Below, in pieces: positions 1-8,609 of a DNA stretch of 64,000 bases (position 1 is the first letter of the stretch; every line of letters starts with the position of its first letter). The stretch comes from Richelia sp. SL_2_1 (GTDB lineage Bacteria > Cyanobacteriota > Cyanobacteriia > Cyanobacteriales > Nostocaceae). The DNA lies in NCBI GenBank assembly GCA_012033205.1, contig JAAUSO010000001.1, forward strand, positions 62,001 through 126,000, written 5' to 3'. The notes beneath the pieces are model-generated. The model made no database searches. It worked only from the letters and a program-made list of their open reading frames with translations, and was not told the DNA's origin. The position numbers and the translations under genes were made by a program.

Positions 1-316
1 GGTCAACTTTACCAAATTCTCTTTGTGTAGCGATAATTTTGGCATCAATAGAAAAATGACCGTTTCCACCAAAATTCCAACCCATTGCTTTACTAAAAGC
101 ACCGTTTTCATCTAACTTGCCTTCAGCGTTAAATTTTGGTCCTAAATTATAAAGGTATTGATGATACTCATTGACTTCATGGTGTTCTTTAATTGGTAAA
201 CCATTGATATAACAAGTATTATCACCCAAATCGATTAAACCATTTTTATATCCAGTAGGGGCGTGAATGCGGGCTAAACCCTGAAAATGTAAGCGAGGGA
301 AATCTAAAACGCTCAT
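1..316 (-). CDS. Conserved hypothetical protein, 5' part only (runs off the window)
   Basis: An open reading frame starts with ATG at 316 and stays open to base 1, giving about 105 residues that begin MSVLDFPRLHFQGLARIHAP. The N-terminus resembles a cyanobacterial/actinobacterial hypothetical family with a 'VLDFPRLHF.G.AR..APT' start and a later 'YLYNLGPKFN' segment; I recall that family but know no function for it. No signal peptide or membrane segment is visible. The sequence composition is coding-like throughout. The gene is cut by the window edge, so its length and C-terminal domains are unknown. It lies inside the inferred nifK element, oriented like the DUF928 remnant and CHAT-CHASE2 gene to its right, but a repeat-bearing gap of about 320 bases separates them. 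Confidence 0.65.
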   Translation of the reverse strand, partial: MSVLDFPRLHFQGLARIHAPTGYKNGLIDLGDNTCYINGLPIKEHHEVNEYHQYLYNLGPKFNAEGKLDENGAFSKAMGWNFGGNGHFSIDAKIIATQREFGKVD

Positions 317-640
317 GTTAATTAATTATCTATATAGCAATTCATCATTTACTATTTCTATATAGAGGTCAGGGAATTAGAATTATGCAATTATCAGTAA
401 ACAATTATCAGTAAACAGTTATCAGTTGACAGGGAGCGGTGAATAATAAGTAATCAAAACATTATAAGTATTGATGAATTTTTGAGTAAGTTATAAGTAA
501 GTCGGCAGAAAAAAACAGAACTATATAACAAAATGTAAACTACCCTTAAACCCTTATTCCCACTGCCGACTGCCGACTGCCTTGCCCTAATTACAATTTT
601 CAACGCCAACCTACTTAAGACTTTTTGTACGGAATGGCGA
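317..640. other. Intergenic stretch with tandem repeats
   Basis: No convincing gene is present. It holds a short run of TTATCAGTAAACA-type repeats near 388-430 and A/T-rich sequence with 'ccgactgccgactgcc' near 560-582, both typical of cyanobacterial spacers. I see no clear promoter or terminator. Confidence 0.5.
388..430. repeat. Short tandem heptamer repeats (STRR type)
   Basis: About three units of the ATTATCAGTAAACA kind stand in tandem. The same repeat recurs at more than ten places in the window, mostly between genes. Confidence 0.75.
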
Positions 641-1117
641 TTAGCGATCGCTAGTGGGAGAAAATTCACAGCAATTAGTTGGTTGTAGATGAGCAATTTT
701 TCCTAAACCAATAGATTCTAAAATTTCTGACCAGTATGAATTTATCCCAGAAGTTAATTTCATTTGGGCAAAAGAGGCAATTGCGTCATACCAAATACCA
801 TTTTGGGCGTAAAACAATCCTCGTTGACTTGGTGACATTGTTTCTAACTGGGTTTGAAAACTGGGATTTATAGTTTCTCTTTTTACCCATGCTTGAGTAA
901 CTTCTTTAGATAAAAATTGGTTAGAAGTACAATTAATATCTAGAAATAAATAATACTGATACCATTGGTTAACTTCTAAAGATGGTGCTTTAGTAGGAAG
1001 AGAAACGTGAATTACTCCTGGTGCATCGGTTAATTGTAATTGTGTTTCGTAAATTGTTTGTTTTTGTCGATTGCGTAGGGAAAATTTGGCATTTTTAATA
1101 GATTTTAATGGATATTG
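641..1117 (-). pseudogene. 5'-truncated DUF928 family gene
   Basis: The minus-strand frame is open from a stop near 1120 down to TAA at 641-643 and encodes about 158 residues with no good start. It reads FQYPLKSIKNAKFSLRNRQK, then a segment with 'VIHVSLP', 'WYQYYLFLDINC' and 'WVKRE', ending with 'RGLFYAQNGIWYDA'. This matches the C-terminal half of the intact DUF928 protein at 33837-34625 ('IYSISLP', 'YQWYFKLYC', 'VRGWVQRV', 'RFAFYIQNDIWYSA'). The signal peptide and the first half are missing. Just upstream is a dispersed 'acgcaaagtgacgcgg' repeat, which may mark the break. It sits downstream of the CHAT-CHASE2 gene in the same direction. The only ATG (at 838) would give 65 residues and is internal to the domain. 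Confidence 0.75.
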
Positions 1118-1131
1118 AAATTATATATTTT

Positions 1132-1175
1132 TGAACGCAAAGTGACGCGGAGGTAAGCGCAGAGGAACGCTAAGG
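1132..1175. repeat. Dispersed 'aacgcaaagtgacgc' repeat
   Basis: A G/A-rich block of the 'acgcaaag.g.cgcagag' kind. A related block lies at 22095-22135 between nifK and nifE. I know such blocks as common dispersed repeats in Nostocales spacers. Confidence 0.5.
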
Positions 1176-1248
1176 TTTTTTCAGGTTTTTCTCCCTACTC
1201 CCTACTCAATTACAAGTCAGAGTACAGAAGGCTTTGATGGATTTATTA

Positions 1249-3567
1249 TTAGAAAAGTTGTGGTTGTAGTTGTGGTTGTGATTTGTATTGATAAATAATT
1301 ATTAAACACCCTGTAGTAATTAAAAAGGTTAAACTTGATGGAACTAATGGCAACCAAAAACCTTGAATAAATACAATAAAACAAACTCCGTAAATAAATA
1401 CAATAGTAATAAAACTTGTTGATAAAAGTAAAAACAAGGAAGGAATCCGCTTTGCAAAAATGCCTCCGATACAACTCCAACTCCAAATCCATAATATTTC
1501 TCCCCAAAGTGGTATTGTTGATAGTAAAGGTTTTTTATCTAATACTGCATTCAAGATTTGATTGACCATCTGGGCGTGTATGATGGCTCCGGGTGTATAT
1601 TGTTCGGATGGTGGTAGTTTTTCGCTGTAAGGGGTACGAAAATGGTCGCTGGAAGTTGGGGTAATTACACCAATGATAATTATTCTGTCTTTAATCTGTT
1701 CGGGTGTAACCTTATCTGTTAAAACATCTTCAAGAGAGACGATATCGGTAATTTGATTGGGAGAGCGGTAGGAACTATAATTAAGTAATACCTGATTTCC
1801 CCAAGTATCTGCTTTTTGATAGCCGCCGCTATAGGGCATTAAGCGTGGAAAAACAACATCACCTAAGTGCCAGTTTCCTTGCTTAAATAATGGTATAATC
1901 CCTTCTTCTTTTAAATAGTGTAATGCTAATTGAAAGCCGAAAGACCATGCCGCAGGACAATTTGAGGTGCTGGGTACATCCATTGATAAAATATACCGGC
2001 GCAAAATACCATCATTATCAACTAAAACGTTGCTAAAACCAAGACGTGGTTCTTGTATTTCCGGGGGAGGTGCGATACCGCGATTTTCTCCTGATGGTTC
2101 ACCGACATGACATATGGCAAAAAAGCGATCGCTATTTAACAGACGAGTTTTTAATTGTTGTTGTTCAGGGTTTACGGGAAAATCTCTAAAGATATCCAAC
2201 CCAATGACTCGTGGTTGATGAGGTTGAAGTTTTGTTAATAATTTATCTAATGCACTATCGGCTAAAGACCCTTTTCTGTTTTGCTGTTCGGGTAGTGCAA
2301 AATCTGTTTCTTTAATTCCTACTACTAACAATCTTTGATTGGGTGGTTCATCAAGTCGCGATCGCATTAGTTGGTCGTAAGCTTGCAATTCCCATTTTTG
2401 CAAAATTCCCAGTCGTCGCACGGACATTACTAAAGTAGTAATCAGCAAGGTGGTTAACAACAATGTTCTCCAACTTTTGTAGGGGAAGTTAGTTGATTGC
2501 TTCCATTGCATTGGTCTGATTGTAGGATGTTCGCATATTATGGGAAGCCAACTAGCACCGGGATATTCTGCTTCTAATCCTTGTAGTTTTTCTCTAGCTG
2601 TACGAACGGCACTATATATAGATTCCCCACTAGAAAAAGTTGTGAGAAAATACTTTAAAAATTGTTGAGCAACAAAATCCGGTACGGGTTCTTTCATGAC
2701 AATTATTTGTCCAATATGCAAATCCTGTAATTCCCCTACCAATCCCAATCCATCGCAAGAGTTAAAAATTGCTAGTTGTAAACCTTTACTAACGGCATTT
2801 CTCAATGCATATCGCAATTCTGGAATTGTCAAACTATCCTCAGAATTTAGATATATTCTTCCTGTATCTGCTTCTGTTTGACTATGACCTGCAAAAAATA
2901 GAATATTCCAATTTTGGTTCCATAGTTGTTCACTGATATCTTGTGGTCTAGGCTGCACTAAAAAGGTTGTATTGGCATTATTTAAATTTTCTAACAACTG
3001 TCTATCTTGACTAATATCAATTCCATCACTATTACCTAAAATTGCTAAAATTTTAATTTTATGTCTATAGATAGATGTTTGCGGAATAGATATTTGTTCT
3101 AAATTATCAGCACTCAAAATAACTTCTGCTTTAGGATAATCACGGTCAATTAAATCCCATAAATGCCAAGGGAGTTTTTTGAGTTGTATGGATTCAGTAC
3201 TAATTAAAACTCGGATTTGATCCGATGGCATCAAATATTTTAACCATTTTTCGCGAATGGGACGAAATGATTCGCTTTGCAGCCATTGATTTAAGTAATT
3301 ACGTAATTCACAGGCTTTTTCATAGCAATTTTGTCTATATTGAGAAAGGGAACCATAAACAATTTTATTAACTTTAATACGAGTTAGTTGACTTAAATTT
3401 CCACAGTTGGAGTACCATTGCTCAATCACTGTCACCATCTGTGGTGTGGCAGGTAAACTACAAGCAACTTCTATGGTTGGACGTGCATCTTCACAGCCAA
3501 TTTCTAGTCTGACTCGGACTCCCGTTGCCAAATTACCATCCAGTTTAAGTACAACTAATTTTCTCAT
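1249..3567 (-). CDS. CHAT-domain protease fused to a CHASE2 membrane sensor
   Basis: This 772-residue protein begins with a CHAT (caspase-like) domain and ends with CHASE2. The CHAT part carries the expected dyad, His228 in 'FFAGHSQ' and Cys271 in 'FNSCDG', followed by the family motifs 'EPVPDFVAQQFL' and 'GASWLPIICEHP'. A membrane segment at about 367-384 leads to the extracytoplasmic CHASE2 region (about 395-680, 'RVIGLDIFRDFPV', 'GVITPTSSDHFRTPYS'). Three more membrane segments lie in about 690-765. This predicts a cytoplasmic protease governed by an outside sensor; substrate and ligand are unknown. It lies upstream of the DUF928 remnant on the same strand. A homologue with the same order is at 28006-30392. 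The start ATG at 3567 has 'aggag' just upstream. CHAT proteases of this layout are recurrent in cyanobacteria, but none with CHASE2 has a role known to me. Confidence 0.85.
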   Translation of the reverse strand: MRKLVVLKLDGNLATGVRVRLEIGCEDARPTIEVACSLPATPQMVTVIEQWYSNCGNLSQLTRIKVNKIVYGSLSQYRQNCYEKACELRNYLNQWLQSESFRPIREKWLKYLMPSDQIRVLISTESIQLKKLPWHLWDLIDRDYPKAEVILSADNLEQISIPQTSIYRHKIKILAILGNSDGIDISQDRQLLENLNNANTTFLVQPRPQDISEQLWNQNWNILFFAGHSQTEADTGRIYLNSEDSLTIPELRYALRNAVSKGLQLAIFNSCDGLGLVGELQDLHIGQIIVMKEPVPDFVAQQFLKYFLTTFSSGESIYSAVRTAREKLQGLEAEYPGASWLPIICEHPTIRPMQWKQSTNFPYKSWRTLLLTTLLITTLVMSVRRLGILQKWELQAYDQLMRSRLDEPPNQRLLVVGIKETDFALPEQQNRKGSLADSALDKLLTKLQPHQPRVIGLDIFRDFPVNPEQQQLKTRLLNSDRFFAICHVGEPSGENRGIAPPPEIQEPRLGFSNVLVDNDGILRRYILSMDVPSTSNCPAAWSFGFQLALHYLKEEGIIPLFKQGNWHLGDVVFPRLMPYSGGYQKADTWGNQVLLNYSSYRSPNQITDIVSLEDVLTDKVTPEQIKDRIIIIGVITPTSSDHFRTPYSEKLPPSEQYTPGAIIHAQMVNQILNAVLDKKPLLSTIPLWGEILWIWSWSCIGGIFAKRIPSLFLLLSTSFITIVFIYGVCFIVFIQGFWLPLVPSSLTFLITTGCLIIIYQYKSQPQLQPQLF

Positions 3568-3723
3568 ATAGGAGTCCTATTTAAATATTGAAAAAATACC
3601 CTGCGGGGAGCCGCTTCGCGTCTACAGTAAAGTTTCTACTCACTACTCCCTACTCACTATTCCCTGACCCCAACAGATGGATTTAAAAACCAAACCTGAT
3701 TCCTATAGTTATCAATTATGGTA

Positions 3724-5139
3724 TCATCCTTCAATGACCACAGAACCATTGGCTTTAGCAACACAGGTAAGAACATAGTCTTCTTCACAGCCGAAATCTT
3801 GTTCATAATTTACCTCACCAGAAATTTTACGTAATTTACATTGACCACATACTCCCATTTGACAACCATAAGGTAATTTAATAGCTTCTCTGTGAGCGGC
3901 TTTTAAAATTGTTTCATCAGCATGGCAAATTACTTGTTGTTTGGACTTAGTAAAAACTACAACGGTATTTTCTTGTGATGGTTGTGATGGTATTACAACT
4001 GGGCGATCAATTTTGAACGAACCAAAATTTTCTTGATGATAATTGTGCATGGGAAAATTTAATTCTTGCAGCATTGTGTGAAGGCTTTTCAAAAAATCTT
4101 CGGAGCCACAAACATAAGCAATACGTTGTTGAAAATCGGGAGCTATTTCCAATAACATTTTTTCATTTAATCTGCCTTTATATCCTGACCAAGTTGAATT
4201 AAATTCTTCTCTAGTTAAAGTAATAGCTAGTTGAAAGTTAGTATATCTTAAAGCCATAAATTCTAACTCTTCTCGGAATATAATATCTTTTTGTGTACGA
4301 GCGCTATATATAAAAATTACTGAAAAGTCGGGTGTTGTATCACACAACCAACGAGACATAGACATTAAGGGAGTAATACCGCTACCGGCGCTGATAAATA
4401 AAAGTTTTTTCTGAGAATTGTCAAAATAATTAAAATCACCCATTGGGGGACTAATTTTAATTTTATTTCCAATTTGAAAGTTATCTTGTAACCAATTGGA
4501 AACTAAACCATCGGAAATACGTTTCACAGTAATTTCTAAATTATAAGGTCGTGATGGAGTTGAGGAAATAGAGTAGGGACGTTTAATTTGTTGACCATTA
4601 ATTTCTAAATTTAACATCACAAACTGTCCTGGTTTATAATTAAATGATACATCATTAAATAAAATTGGCGGTTCTGCAATCAAGCGAAAGGTTTTGACAT
4701 CATCGGTTTCTTGAATAATTTGAGAACATTTAACGATTAATTCTTGCTGCTGATATGGTAATTTCTCCGTTGGAGTAATCGTGGTTTCTTGGTTGACAAA
4801 AAATTGATCATTTGATTCTAAATTGATTTCTTCAGATTCAAACAACACGAAAAAATCACCAATGCGAATAATGTCACCAAATTGTAAGGGAAAAATTTGA
4901 TTTACAATTAAAGCTTGATTATTAATCCGAGAACCATCGGTACTGGCAAGGTCAATATAATAATATGCTTTTTCTTGATAGAGAATTATCCCATGTACTC
5001 GACTGACTTCGGGACTATTAAGAATAAAATCGCAATTTGGATGTCTACCAATCAAACACCAAGATAAACTGTTCTCAATAGGTACAATACTTTTTTCTTG
5101 CAAACTACCTTTTATATAATTAAATGCTGTAATTTTCAT
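3724..5139 (-). CDS. FHA domain - flavin reductase - [2Fe-2S] ferredoxin fusion
   Basis: The 471-residue protein has three parts. Residues 1-105 form an FHA phosphothreonine-binding domain ('LIGRHPNCDF', 'SRVHGII', 'STDGSRIN'). Residues about 130-370 form a ferredoxin-NADP reductase-like module with the flavin motif 'RPYSISS' (187-193) and the nucleotide motif 'GSGITPLMS' (252-260). The C-terminus is a plant-type [2Fe-2S] ferredoxin with Cys426, Cys431, Cys434 and Cys459. The reductase-ferredoxin part is like NADH-dependent hydroxylase/oxygenase reductases, so it should pass electrons from NAD(P)H to an acceptor. The FHA domain suggests regulation or docking by phosphorylation, which is inference. 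It is followed on the same strand, 158 bases upstream, by the membrane Fe-S protein at 5298-6956, its likely partner. No Ser/Thr kinase gene is visible in the window. Confidence 0.85.
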   Translation of the reverse strand: MKITAFNYIKGSLQEKSIVPIENSLSWCLIGRHPNCDFILNSPEVSRVHGIILYQEKAYYYIDLASTDGSRINNQALIVNQIFPLQFGDIIRIGDFFVLFESEEINLESNDQFFVNQETTITPTEKLPYQQQELIVKCSQIIQETDDVKTFRLIAEPPILFNDVSFNYKPGQFVMLNLEINGQQIKRPYSISSTPSRPYNLEITVKRISDGLVSNWLQDNFQIGNKIKISPPMGDFNYFDNSQKKLLFISAGSGITPLMSMSRWLCDTTPDFSVIFIYSARTQKDIIFREELEFMALRYTNFQLAITLTREEFNSTWSGYKGRLNEKMLLEIAPDFQQRIAYVCGSEDFLKSLHTMLQELNFPMHNYHQENFGSFKIDRPVVIPSQPSQENTVVVFTKSKQQVICHADETILKAAHREAIKLPYGCQMGVCGQCKLRKISGEVNYEQDFGCEEDYVLTCVAKANGSVVIEG

Positions 5140-5297
5140 GATTTATAACTATAACAATCACGATAGCCGAAGCACAGAAATCAAACCGAATTCCTATAAT
5201 TGTTTTTATCTTCCCTCAAATCGGTAATAAGCTTACTCCCGCAGCTAATATAAATAGGTTATATGATTTAAATGCACAACAGCTTATTCTCAGTTTA

Positions 5298-6956
5298 TCA
5301 ATTAGGTTTACGTCGAATTAATGTTGGTAAATCTGCTTGTTTTGATATATCAGAAGAGTGATTAGAATAAGTTTTTATTTGGGGTTGATTGGGATATAAA
5401 AAATCAGGATTTTCGCCAATTATTTCGGATAAAACTAAATAATGTTGTTCTTGATTTAAATCTAAATGAGAGCGTATCTCTTTGAGTACTTCTAAACTAT
5501 CAGCAGAGGTGAAATTTTGCTGTAATAAACCATCTTTCAATATTGCTTTATAAATTTGTAATCGTTCTTTTTGTCTGAATTCTGGGATAACAGAAGCAAG
5601 TAAAAATAACTCATCTGATGTCAAATCTTTTAAAGTACGTTGATTTAAAAATGAAGATATATCAATTGGTAACTTTTCAAGTTGACGACGAAAACTATGA
5701 GCTAATTTATCTTGATTGTACTTTTCTTCACTACGATTCCAAGTCCGAACTAACCAAAGAACACTTACTAATACAATAAATGCATTAAATAATAATTGTA
5801 TCACAATAGGTAGTCGGAGAATTTCCGGACGACCTCCATAGATAAAAAAACAGTTAAAAGCCACAAAAGTACATAAGGAAAAAAATCGATGTAAAATCTG
5901 TTGAGAACTTATTAAAGGTTGTCTTTTTTTCACATAAGCTGTATAAAGCTTTTCTACTTTCCCACAAATCCAATAAGTGATAATAACACCTAAAATCAAA
6001 GTTAAGGGAACTGCAACCAGTTTCGGTATATTAATTGCTTGATTGAAAATATAAAAACCGGGTTTTCCAAGAGTTGCTAATTGATTTTCTTCATGAATCC
6101 AAGCTCCAGAAAAGTAATAATCAAAATTACCCGCATACAATCGATAATAAACAAAATAGCTAATAACTAATCCTAAATAACCATATTGAACTAATTTTCT
6201 ACCTGGTTTGTGTAAATCTTCCCAATAAGCCTTTTCTGCATCGATATCAAAACAAGCAGATTTACAACCAACACAAGCACTGATTTCTCTACCAGTTTTT
6301 TTGTCTACAGTTCTACACATAGATTGGGTAATACTACCAGGAGGTGATAAACCAGGATTACTTGCTAATAAACCTCGCGGACCTGTAAATATAATCTGTA
6401 CAATACCGAATGGACACACATAATGGCACCAACTGCGACCACCATATAAAAAAACAATCGTGATTGCTGATAATATAGTCGTGAGTAAAAATATACCCAA
6501 AGCTAGCCTAGCTGAATTAATAAATAAAATCCGTGAATTTAAACCAATAAATAATAGAGTGAATTGCAAATAAAAGTGATAATTAATTAACCAGCGGTTA
6601 TTATTAATATTCAGTAATGGTTTTAGCCCCAAAGCACGAGGAATTTGAGATAGAAAATATAGAGGACAAATCCGCCGCCAAGTTTCATGACCGAAAATTA
6701 GTACAATTGCGATCGCGCAGGGAATAACCATTCCCCAAAATACTCGTGTTCCGATTGGATAAGGTTGTTCCGGTAAACATTCTCCTTGGACTAAAACACA
6801 TGGTAAAGAATCACGAAATGGAGAAAATAAGTTATTTGGGTCTGTCAAATTATGGGTTATGGGGTCGTAAAATAAAGATAAAATTAGCACTAACCATCCA
6901 ATCACAATTACCCATCTAATACGGTGCATTTTTAATTCTGAAACTTTATGCAGCAT
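5298..6956 (-). CDS. NapH/NosR-like polytopic membrane 4Fe-4S protein
   Basis: The 552-residue protein has multiple membrane helices and two cysteine clusters: 'SWCHYVCPFG' and 'SACVGCKSACF', plus 'RRICPLYF' and 'SMCRTVD' upstream of them. This is the layout of NapH/NosR/CcoG-type proteins, which carry 4Fe-4S clusters and move electrons at the membrane. The C-terminal 130 residues are soluble and charged with no motif I recognise. It is encoded just upstream of, and in line with, the FHA-reductase-ferredoxin gene, so the pair probably forms one electron-transfer chain from NAD(P)H to a membrane or periplasmic acceptor. The acceptor is not evident. Alternative: an assembly or sensing protein rather than a bulk electron carrier. 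Confidence 0.75.
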   Translation of the reverse strand: MLHKVSELKMHRIRWVIVIGWLVLILSLFYDPITHNLTDPNNLFSPFRDSLPCVLVQGECLPEQPYPIGTRVFWGMVIPCAIAIVLIFGHETWRRICPLYFLSQIPRALGLKPLLNINNNRWLINYHFYLQFTLLFIGLNSRILFINSARLALGIFLLTTILSAITIVFLYGGRSWCHYVCPFGIVQIIFTGPRGLLASNPGLSPPGSITQSMCRTVDKKTGREISACVGCKSACFDIDAEKAYWEDLHKPGRKLVQYGYLGLVISYFVYYRLYAGNFDYYFSGAWIHEENQLATLGKPGFYIFNQAINIPKLVAVPLTLILGVIITYWICGKVEKLYTAYVKKRQPLISSQQILHRFFSLCTFVAFNCFFIYGGRPEILRLPIVIQLLFNAFIVLVSVLWLVRTWNRSEEKYNQDKLAHSFRRQLEKLPIDISSFLNQRTLKDLTSDELFLLASVIPEFRQKERLQIYKAILKDGLLQQNFTSADSLEVLKEIRSHLDLNQEQHYLVLSEIIGENPDFLYPNQPQIKTYSNHSSDISKQADLPTLIRRKPN

Positions 6957-7039
6957 TGATAATACCTATGAAATACTATTGACAGTGGACAGTGGACGGA
7001 ATTAATCGGTGTATGGTGATAAGTAAAATAGGGAGCATA

Positions 7040-7084
7040 TTAACTGATAACTGTTTAGTGATAACTGATAACTGTTTACTGATT
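7040..7084. repeat. Heptamer tandem repeats (GATAACT/GTTTACT type)
   Basis: Units of 'ctgataactgtttactgat' in the orientation opposite to the block at 388-430. Confidence 0.7.
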
Positions 7085-7341
7085 GGTTCTATTTATTCTA
7101 TGGTTAAAGTTTTGGGAAGTTATGCAGTTAAAATTCAAATTTTTCTGTGGGGAATCATTACTAAAATTTATAGATGCACTTAGGGACAAACTCGGCTAAA
7201 ACTCTTTCTCAGAAAAAATCTATCTCAAATTTTTTTATCTAAAATATTAGAATAACTTATATTGTTAAGACTTACCTACTGATTACCAATTTCCAATGGT
7301 TTGAGATGAACCGCACCCGGAGGGTGAATGCTTAGGAATCA

Positions 7342-7429
7342 TGTAAAAATAAGTAGTGCAAGCGTCTCGCTTGCTATTTCCCAAAGGTGGGCTTTTCGGC
7401 CCACACTACTTGTTCAATTTATTTTACAC
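7342..7429. repeat. Nested inverted-repeat (MITE-like) element
   Basis: Outer arms 'tgtaaaaataa' and 'ttattttaca' and inner arms 'aagtagtg' and 'cactactt' face each other. Between them lie two hairpins, gcaagcg/cgcttgc (7358-7374) and gtgggc/gcccac (7387-7404). No reading frame is inside. The structure fits a small non-autonomous element or a structured RNA in the spacer. Confidence 0.65.
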
Positions 7430-7835
7430 GAATACTTAGTGTTGTCGTAATGACTCTACTTCTGTCCTGATTATGTAGACTCTGCTAAATTTTTACTACG
7501 TCTGTCAAGGATAAATTTCGCAAAAAAAATCAAAAAAAATATTTATCGTAATCTGCGAAAAACCTGTTTATGAGTCGTTGTAACTAAACAAATCAGATAT
7601 GGAGGGAAAAAACAGAATCAATCATAAGTAATCATTTTTGAAGCTGTCGCGGAATCATAAAATACGAAAGTGTATTTTGATGGGTTATCATAACAAGCCC
7701 CAAATTAAGTGAATTATCTATAAGCGTTTTAACAGTTAAGCACCAAGATTGTACTTTATGACATACAGTGAACGGTAAACGGTTATCTATTGTATGTTCC
7801 CGATCTTATCTGCCACCATATAGCAAGTTCGGGGA

Positions 7836-7862
7836 TTGATAATTGATAACTGATAACTGATT
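7836..7862. repeat. Heptamer tandem repeats
   Basis: 'gataattgataactgataactga', about 50 bases upstream of the sigma-like gene. Confidence 0.65.
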
Positions 7863-7912
7863 TAATGCTTGAGACTTTGAGGGTATTGTAAAACATTTTC
7901 GTATATTATTTT

Positions 7913-8596
7913 ATGAATCAGTTAGATTTAAAACTCCGCGAGCTGATTGCATCTGTTCAACAGTTACCACCTAACAGTTTGGAGCGTCAGCAAATTTTGG
8001 CTCAAATGTATTTATTAGTGATGAAATCTGGCAAACTGTGGAAAGAACATACATCGTACTATAATGATGCTCTGCAAGAAATGTGGGAATATTGTTGCGA
8101 ACATCCAGAAGAATATAATTCTGAGATTAAAAGTCCGATTGTTTGGCTCGATGATGAATTAAAAAAACGATTGAGGAGAATGCGAGACGGTAAAAACAGA
8201 CAGCAACGACGGTTTTTGACGACAATACAAACAGAACAAGGAATAATCAGTAACCCTGTAGATGGTATAGTATCTCCTCCAGATATTCACTCGGTGATGG
8301 AAATGTGGGAGAAAACCATTTCATGGGTGGAAAATGATTCAGAACAACGATTACGCAATATTTGCTTCCGAAAACGTCCCGAAATCAACGCTCAGACTTT
8401 AATTTTACGACGACTTCCTCCAGATACACCTTCTTGGCAAACCATTGCCCTAGAATTTAAACTAAATCCACAAGAAGCAAAAGATTTACCTAAATTTTAC
8501 AACCGTAAATGCTTGCCTCTTTTAAGGGAATTCGGTTTATCTCAAGGTTATATAGAAGAATCAGATATTGTTTGTAGCGGCACTAAACAAACCTAA
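7913..8596 (+). CDS. Sigma-70-like regulator, short form, paired with DUF1822
   Basis: The 227-residue protein resembles the short cyanobacterial proteins annotated as sigma-70 family that sit directly before DUF1822 genes. Residues 30-95 are rich in aromatic and acidic residues ('LWKEHTSYYNDALQEMWEYC', then a basic 'KKRLRRMRDGKNRQQRR'), as in region 2. Residues about 165-215 ('SWQTIALEF', 'NRKCLPLLREFG') resemble a region 4-type HTH. It is much shorter than group 1-2 sigma factors, so either a minimal alternative sigma factor or a sigma-derived regulator. The next gene starts 13 bases downstream, indicating an operon. No strong ribosome-binding site is visible. A longer, different sigma-like protein occupies the same position at 24817-26274. 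Confidence 0.65.
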   Translation: MNQLDLKLRELIASVQQLPPNSLERQQILAQMYLLVMKSGKLWKEHTSYYNDALQEMWEYCCEHPEEYNSEIKSPIVWLDDELKKRLRRMRDGKNRQQRRFLTTIQTEQGIISNPVDGIVSPPDIHSVMEMWEKTISWVENDSEQRLRNICFRKRPEINAQTLILRRLPPDTPSWQTIALEFKLNPQEAKDLPKFYNRKCLPLLREFGLSQGYIEESDIVCSGTKQT

Positions 8597-8609
8597 AAAA
8601 ACCAGTGTC

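Larger units (their letters stand above)
6957..7912. other. Long spacer between divergent genes
   Basis: About 950 bases without a convincing gene. It holds two runs of heptamer repeats (7040-7084, 7836-7862) and a nested hairpin element (7342-7429). The rest is A/T-rich and should contain the promoters for the leftward Fe-S gene and the rightward sigma-like gene, but I cannot place them. A 63-codon frame at 6992-7183 is built largely from the repeats and is not convincing. Confidence 0.5.

Noticed and set aside
3601-3660. 'gggagccgcttcgcgtct' block and 'ctcactactccctactcac' repeats
   Set aside because: Common dispersed repeats in Nostocales spacers, with nothing specific about this copy.
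6992-7183. 63-codon + strand frame upstream of the sigma-like gene
   Set aside because: Much of it is translated heptamer repeat ('TDNCLVITDNCLL').
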